DNA of 64,000 bases, taken from Deltaproteobacteria bacterium (GTDB lineage: Bacteria; Desulfobacterota; Desulfarculia; Adiutricales; Adiutricaceae). Under the pieces are notes generated by a model, which searched no databases, was not told where the DNA came from, and saw only the letters and a program-made list of their open reading frames with translations. The position numbers and the translations under genes were made by a program. The DNA lies in contig JAISFS010000089.1 of NCBI GenBank assembly GCA_031263485.1, positions 1-64,000 on the forward strand, given 5' to 3'. This document shows positions 59,649-64,000 of the stretch, piece after piece (within the stretch, counting starts at the first letter, position 1; the number at the start of each line of letters is the position of its first letter).

Positions 59649-61247
59649 ATGGCTAACGACACTCAAGGCAACGCCCAGATAGCGGCAGGCGCCAAAGGCG
59701 GGCCCAGGAGCTTCGCCGCCTGCGGACCGGCCGACCCCTCGCTCCATTTCGTCGTCCCGGCGGACAGGCGCCTCCCCGACGTCCTTGCCGCCTTGGAGGA
59801 GGGCACGGTCTACGCCGTGGCCCCCAGGAGGATGTCCGGGAGGACCACGCATCTCATGTCGATGGCCTCGGCCCTGAACCGCAGGGGCAGGATTCTCGCG
59901 CTCCACGTGCCTTTGGAGGCGACCGCCGGCGCGGAGGACCACGAGGCCTTCCGGAAGCTATTCTGCGCGAGGCTCCGCGAGGCGCTCTCCGAGTCCCCCG
60001 AGGCGGCGTTGAGGTCTGCCTCCCTCGACAACGGCACCGCTGACCCCCGGCTGTTCCTGAAGCCCGCACTCTCCAGCCTCTGCGCATCCCTGGACAGGCC
60101 GCTCGCGCTCTTCCTGGACGACATGGAGACCCTCCCCAGCTACGTCCTCCTGTCCCTCCTTCACCAGTTCAGGGACGCGTGGTCGGTCAGGTCCTCCCTC
60201 CCCTTCCCGAAATCCTTCGTCCTGTGCGGCGCCCCCGCCGCCCGCGAGCTCGCGCCCTCGCCCGAGGCCGGGCTCTCCGGTCCCCGCCCCCCGGTGAGCC
60301 TGCCCGCCCTGCCCCTGGAGTTCCCCCCCTTCACCGCCGAGGAGACCAGGCTCCTTCTTGAAGAGCACACGCGGGAGGGCGGCAGGGCGTACTCGGCGGA
60401 AGCCCTCGCGGAGGCCATGTACTGGTCGGAGGGGGTCCCCGCCGCGGTCTCGCAACTCGCGTGGACCGTGGAGGAGGACGTTCTGCGCGGGGACCCTTCC
60501 CAGGAGGCGGACGGCGCGGACTTCGACCAGGCGGCGGCGCTCGTCATCGAAAGGCGCGAGGCCGGGCTGGACGTGGCGCTCCGCGCGCTCTCGGAGGCCG
60601 GGATAGCCTCGGCCTTCGAGGCGCTCGTCCTGGGCGACCCCGGCCTCCCGGCGGAGACGGGGGAGGAGCAGCTGAGGCTCGCGGCCGAGGCCGGGCTCAT
60701 CAAGATGAAGGACGGCGAATGCGCCCCCGCGAACCCCCTCGTGAGGGACGCGGCCGTAAACGAGATTTCCGGGCGGCTGGCCTTCGGCATGCCCCGCTCG
60801 GTGGAACGCAAGCTCGCTGAGGGCAGGGAGCTGGACATGTCCGCCGTATTGAAGGGTTTCCAGGCGTACTGGCAGGAGAAGGGCTCGCGCCTCGCGCCGC
60901 CATTCGGCATGAAAAGGGCGCTGGGCCACCTGGCCCTGATGGCCTTCCTCCAGAAGGTCTTGGGCGCCGAAGGGGGGCTCCTCCGCGAGTACGGGCTGGG
61001 CCGCGGCCGACTGGACATGCTCGCGCGTTTCAGGGGCACGGTCTATCCGGTCGGCGCGGTCGTGAAGGAGTCCGAGGCGCTCCTGCGCGAAAGCCTGATC
61101 CAGATGTCGCGTTACGTGGAGCGCTGCCGCGCCAAGACAGGCTGGCTCGTCGCCTTCGACCCGGACCCCATGGAGGGCTGGGAGAGGAAGCTTTACTGGC
61201 GCGCCGACAAGCAGGATAGCCGTACGGTGCATGTGATAGGCGCCTGA
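59649..61247 (+). CDS. AAA-like P-loop ATPase with C-terminal PD-(D/E)XK-like region
   Basis: YAVAPRRMSGRTTHLMSMASALNRRGRILALHVPLE; LALFLDDMETLP; FTAEETRLLLEEHTREGGRAYSAEALAEAMYWSEGVPAAVSQLAW; C-terminal GRLDMLARFRGTVYPVGAVVK..QMSRYVERCRAKTGWLVAFD. Confidence 0.7.
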   Translation: MANDTQGNAQIAAGAKGGPRSFAACGPADPSLHFVVPADRRLPDVLAALEEGTVYAVAPRRMSGRTTHLMSMASALNRRGRILALHVPLEATAGAEDHEAFRKLFCARLREALSESPEAALRSASLDNGTADPRLFLKPALSSLCASLDRPLALFLDDMETLPSYVLLSLLHQFRDAWSVRSSLPFPKSFVLCGAPAARELAPSPEAGLSGPRPPVSLPALPLEFPPFTAEETRLLLEEHTREGGRAYSAEALAEAMYWSEGVPAAVSQLAWTVEEDVLRGDPSQEADGADFDQAAALVIERREAGLDVALRALSEAGIASAFEALVLGDPGLPAETGEEQLRLAAEAGLIKMKDGECAPANPLVRDAAVNEISGRLAFGMPRSVERKLAEGRELDMSAVLKGFQAYWQEKGSRLAPPFGMKRALGHLALMAFLQKVLGAEGGLLREYGLGRGRLDMLARFRGTVYPVGAVVKESEALLRESLIQMSRYVERCRAKTGWLVAFDPDPMEGWERKLYWRADKQDSRTVHVIGA

Positions 61248-62089
61248 GGGGCAGGGGCTGGCGTGCCGCAGGACGCCCGGCCTGCGGAAGCATCGGTACG
61301 CAGGTGCGCCGATGGCGCCCTGAAGCGGAAAAGGACTTGAGGCGTCAGGTACCTCGGCCCCTTAAAAATCCTGTGAGGTGCGCTCCCTGACGCAGGTGCG
61401 CAAAAGGCCGCGGGGAGCAGGAACGTGCGGCGAAGAGACGCGGGCGCAGGCTCCCGAAGACCCGAAGGCTCGAAGAGTGTCGGGGAGACGATGTGGGCAT
61501 CCGATGCGGCCGACGGCTCTGCGAGCGGGCGGACGCCGGTGAGAACCGGACGGCGCGGCACAATGTTGCCCGAACGCCCGACAGATCCCGGGCCCGGCCT
61601 CGCCGAAAGCGATCACGTGCGCTCCCGGCCAGGAACAGAGCCGCCGTGCGCGAGCGCGGGAAAACGCAGGACTTGCCGCAGGCGCCAACTTCCAAACCCG
61701 CGACTCAACGGCCGGGCAAATCCCCCCGGCACCTGCGCCCGCTCCCGCCGACCGCCAGGCGTATGGCGGGCCTGTTGCCTTTCCCCAGGCCCTCGGCGTC
61801 CTCTCCGAATCCCGGTCGGATTCCCGCCGGAACCCCGGACGACCGTCGATTCCGGAAAACCGCCGCACTCAGCCCTCGCTCCCCTCGAACCATGACGACC
61901 TCTACCCCATCTTCCGTCCAGCGGTTCCCGCACTCCTGACCGAGCGGATACGGGCTCTCGAAGCTACAAAGGTCCTTCATGGCCTTGGCGCTTCATCATC
62001 AAAAATCATCCGTCCATGCGCTTTGCCCTGCGGAGGATTCCCGGAGGGGCGGGTGCCCGAAACCGGCGGCGAAGGCCAATCCTTCGCGA

Positions 62090-63545
62090 CCGCTGAGGCC
62101 AATTAAACCGGCCACCAACAGCACTCAGGCCATTTGGCCACTACCGGATGCGTTCAAGGATATCGTTGGATGCGACGGCAGACAGACAGCCCTGAAGGCC
62201 TTTCGCGTTTATTTATGCCGCTTTTGGTCGTTTTCCGAGCACGACATCCTACATCCGGATGCAGCATCCGTCTTTTCTTGTGCTGTTCCGGAAGTTTGAC
62301 ACTCTCCTCGAGCCAGCCCCTCGCCACCCGGAACCGAAATGTATTCGCGAAACTCCAAAACCGGCGTTTTTGCTGGATTCTGCCGTTTTACCCGAGTCGT
62401 CCGAGGAACGGGGGGGCCACGAGCTCCCCGGCAAGCACTTGTTTCAAAAAACTGCCGGTTTTCCTTATTTTTTTATCGTTTCGACTCCTATGATGAGTCC
62501 AAACTGAAAATAAAATTCTCCGCGAGTTGCTTTTGGAACAACCGCGCAGAAAACCGTATCGACTCCGAGTCGGGATGTCGCCGACCACCTGCGCTCCTGG
62601 CCGGCCGACATCCTGATACGGTCGTGCGCCGATCATAGCCCGACAATCCTGATTCGGGACCATCGTGCCTGTTCACTCCCGTCAGAGGCGCGTTCATCCC
62701 TGCGGATCCGCCACCGGGACGCTGACGATTTTTAAACTACCCACTGTCGAACAGGGGTCGAAAGACTTCGGGAAGCCCGTTTGACCATCGCCCTGAAGTT
62801 TTCCGTACCCCCCGCGACCGCTGAGGCACTTTAACCGGCCACCAACACCACCCAGGTCACTTGGCCACTACCGGATGCGTTCAAGGATATCGTTGGATGC
62901 GACGGCAGGCCGACAGCCCTGAAGGCCTTTCGCGTTTATTTATGCCGCTTTTGGTCGTTTTCCGAGCACGACATCCTACATCCGGATGCAGCATCCGTCT
63001 TTCTTGTGCTGTTCCGGAAGTCTGACACTCTCCTCGAGCCTGCCCCTCGCCACCCGGAACCGAAATGTATTCGCGAAATTCCAAAACCGGCGTTTTTGCT
63101 GGATTCTGCCGTTTTCCCCGAATCGTCCAAGGAACGGGGGGATCCACGATCTCCCCGGCAAGCTCCTGTTTTAAAAAAACTGCCGGTTTTCCTGATTTTT
63201 TTATCGTTTCGATTCCTATTCGACTCCTATAATGAGCCCAAACTGAAAAAAAGTCAGCCGCGAGTTGCTTTCGGAACAACCGCGCAGAAATCCGTATCGA
63301 CACCGAGTCGGGATGTCACCGACCACCTGCGTTCCTGGCCGTCCGACATCCTGCTACGGTCGTGCGCCGATCATAGCCCGACAATCCTGATTCGGGACCA
63401 TCGTGCCGGTTCATTCCGGTCAGAGGCGCGTTAGTCCCAGCGGATCCGCCACCGGGACGCTTACAATTTTTATACTGCCCACTGCCGAACAGGGGTCGAA
63501 AGACCACGGGAAGCCCGTTTGACCATCGCCCTGAAGTTTTCCATA
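62090..63545. repeat. Tandem direct duplication of a ~730-bp unit (two copies)
   Basis: cgttcaaggatatcgttggatgcgacggcag at 62151 and 62878; catcgccctgaagttttcc at 62785 and 63524; high similarity throughout. Confidence 0.95.
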
Positions 63546-63597
63546 CCTCCAAAGCCGAAAGCCATCCGACTGTATGCCGGAGGAAGAGGGAGGATGC

Positions 63598-63720
63598 CAG
63601 AGGATGCGGAGGGATCCGGGGAGGATGCGGAGGGATCCGGGGAGGATGCGGAGGGATCCGGGGAGGATGCGGAGGGATCCGGGGAGGATGCGGAGGGATC
63701 CAGGGAGATCCAGGGTGGAT
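63598..63720. repeat. 21-bp minisatellite (aggatgcggagggatccgggg, ~5 copies) grading into related repeats to ~63910
   Basis: Directly visible; followed by gagatccagggtggat and ggatgcacgaggctggaaaggagccgaa units. Confidence 0.95.
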
Positions 63721-64000
63721 TGGGGGAGATCCTGGGTGGATGAGGGGAGATCCAGGGTGGAAGCGGGGGACGCTGGAGGATGCGGGGGGATGCAGGAGGA
63801 TGCGGGGGGATGCAGGAGGATACACGAAGCTGGAAGGTGCCGAAGGATGCACGAGGCTGGAAAGGAGCCGAAGGATTCACGAGGCTGGAAAGGAGCCGAA
63901 GGATGCCGGAACTCCTTGATGCTTCAATGTCTACAGGAAGAGGTTTCCGAGGAAAAAAAAACCTTGCAACTCCATACGTTGGATTCGGGAGCTTCAGGAT

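Overview
This is a high-GC bacterial window, probably from a Desulfobacterota/deltaproteobacterium-like anaerobe (inferred from gene content). It falls into seven parts. (1) 0-1 kb: wreckage of IS3 and IS630 transposases plus the N-terminus of a P4-type integrase. (2) 1.4-17.4 kb: a minus-strand locus for the methyl branch of the Wood-Ljungdahl pathway with flavin/FeS electron-transfer modules, in transcription order HdrL-like HdrA with a GltD/NfnB-like insertion, MvhD-like, MetV, MetF, formate transporter, Fhs, FchA, FolD, NuoE-like, NuoF-like. Nearly every larger intergenic gap carries its own tandem repeat. (3) 17.8-23 kb: gene-poor DNA with minisatellites, a diverged ~225-bp-period repeat array, and a dead DDE transposase. 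(4) 23.3-25.9 kb: KdsD/KpsF, YggT and DUF167. (5) 26-30.5 kb: two inverted ~180-bp MITE-like elements bracketing TerD-family remnants, decayed sigma-54 activator fragments, and a 55-bp satellite. (6) 30.5-53 kb: a large PilY1-like protein, RibF, two paralogous beta-propeller-like secreted proteins, and tRNA-Leu(CAG) with a duplicated 3' att-like sequence. Next to the tRNA is a decayed mobile-element zone: DNA methyltransferase, a P4-type integrase whose catalytic Tyr appears to be Phe, a Panacea-domain gene overlapping a small TM/coiled-coil gene, Rz/Rz1 spanins, and an IS4-like pseudogene. (7) 54-61 kb: a five-gene plus-strand cluster (SPFH+zinc ribbons, two membrane proteins, a zinc-ribbon membrane protein, a P-loop ATPase-like protein), followed by a ~730-bp tandem duplication and a 21-bp minisatellite. 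All family calls are by eye from the translated sequence; no searches were run.
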